In this document: positions 63,545-64,000 of the stretch, piece after piece
Numbering within the stretch: position 1 is the stretch's first letter
Layout of the letters: each line of letters starts with the position of its first letter
Notes under the pieces: model-generated
Told to the model about the DNA's origin: nothing
The model's input: only the letters and a program-made list of their open reading frames with translations
Databases searched by the model: none
Program-made: the position numbers and the translations under genes
NCBI GenBank assembly: GCA_035591015.1
Contig: JAXIUW010229173.1
Span: 49,586 to 113,585, forward strand
From: Cephalothrix simula
Taxonomy: Eukaryota; Nemertea; Palaeonemertea; Archinemertea; Cephalotrichidae
Reading direction: 5' to 3'
Length of the DNA stretch: 64,000 nt

Positions 63545-63643
63545 TAAATCACATCTCGGCTTACTCGCAAGGCAAAATGCTTTTGTATAATAAGTAGACT
63601 CATAAAACCCCTGTTAATCCAAATGTTGGTATACGGCAATGCC

Positions 63644-63800
63644 TAACTAAGTAAGGTTATATAATGCCAAGCCCTTTTGGCCGAAGGCATGAGCCTTCGG
63701 CCAAGTCCGGGAGTGCAGAGGGCATTGCCCTCTGCCGGGGGGTTGGGGGCGGCGCCCCCAAGTAATAAACACTTTGGTATATAACCTTGCTTACTTACAT
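63644..63800 (+). repeat. Multi-hairpin repeat element, copy 3
   Basis: Same order as copy 1. A (63677-63704) TTGGCCGAAGGC / GCCTTCGGCCAA. B (63715-63735) GCAGAGGGC / GCCCTCTGC. C (63743-63761) TTGGGGGC / GCCCCCAA. The ends are inverted repeats: left TAAGTAAGGTTATATAATG (63648-63666), right, at 63776-63798, its imperfect reverse complement (GGTATATAACC then TTGCTTACTTA). The full element is about 157 bases. Confidence 0.8.
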
Positions 63801-63815
63801 GGTTAGACTAGTTAA

Positions 63816-64000
63816 GGGCTTTGCCCAGCAAGATGATAGAGAATCATCTTGCTCGGTTAATTTAAGCAAGGTTGCTTTAGAAGTGTTTTAGGTTAAGGAC
63901 TTCGCCCTTAACAATCCCAGCAGAGAGCCAGCTCTCTGCACTCTCGGGATAGTTCTTTGGGGCTGGATAAGCCCCAACGGGCTTACGCACCCGAATTAAA
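63816..64000 (-). repeat. Multi-hairpin repeat element, copy 4 (inverted, cut by window end)
   Basis: On the minus strand it carries A', B (canonical GCAGAGAGC / GCTCTCTGC), C as in copy 2, and stem F at 63827-63853 (AGCAAGATGAT / ATCATCTTGCT with loop TCTCT), plus a small GGGC / GCCC hairpin at 63816-63826. Stem F is homologous to the one in copy 1. Confidence 0.75.

Noticed and set aside
63406-63639. 77-codon minus-strand frame in the terminal repeat cluster
   Set aside because: It covers copy 2 of the repeat element; no codon bias or homologue recognised.

Overview
The window is ordinary chromosome from a proteobacterium, most likely a gammaproteobacterium outside the well-studied orders. 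Supporting this are a bifunctional-type N-acetylglutamate synthase (ArgA) with a GNAT C-terminus, an E. coli-length FadA, the EpmA/EF-P pair, a BamD-like lipoprotein, a LolC/E permease, PpiD and a GlnB-GlnA pair. SMC replaces MukB, and topoisomerase I has glycine-rich C-terminal repeats instead of zinc ribbons, so enteric relatives are unlikely. No rRNA, tRNA, CRISPR array, phage or transposase gene was found. TTG start codons are used by several core genes (efp, fabF, ftsH).

Layout. 0-2.6 kb: end of RNase G, an RluA-type pseudouridine synthase, argA. 2.6-10.5 kb (minus): a tight series ZapB-like / CsgG-like-TPR protein / aroC / bamD / dprA / topA, preceded by a PilZ protein. 10.8-14 kb: a small exported protein, an M20D amidohydrolase and fadA. 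14.4-17.5 kb: a RapZ C-terminal domain protein overlapping a MurU-like nucleotidyltransferase, then epmA and efp. 17.6-24.1 kb (minus): a four-repeat cysteine protein, an acyl-CoA dehydrogenase, LolC/E, methionine aminopeptidase with a SEC-C finger, ppiD. 24.4-30.3 kb: a small orphan gene, pyk, tatD-GNAT-hemB, and a secreted CsgG-CsgG-FGE fusion. 30.5-37.3 kb (minus): smc, glnA, glnB, purA. 37.6-40 kb: argC-miaA and an unknown gene. 40-41.2 kb: a gene-free repeat region. 41.2-49.2 kb: HU, a zinc-ribbon membrane protein, queA, fabF, an HNH remnant, ftsH-psd, a PilZ protein, rlmN. 49.2-56.7 kb (minus): a secreted nuclease and a general L-amino-acid ABC transporter with three tandem binding-protein genes. 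57-63.4 kb: an unknown ORF, aroA, an AmgK-like kinase, a membrane protein, uppP, hyuA. 63.4-64 kb: clustered repeats.

How the genes fit together. The AmgK-like kinase, the MurU-like transferase and the RapZ_C protein look like the parts of an amino-sugar (cell-wall) recycling route, with UppP serving lipid-carrier recycling. GlnB/GlnA, ArgA/ArgC and the Aap transporter concern nitrogen and amino acids.

The two most unusual non-coding signals are as follows. (1) A dispersed multi-hairpin repeat family has at least four copies (40.6 kb and three at 63.4-64.0 kb), with inverted-repeat ends and compensatory base changes in its stems. (2) Many intergenic regions carry short degenerate tandem arrays with a unit of about 12-15 bp whose sequence differs from locus to locus.
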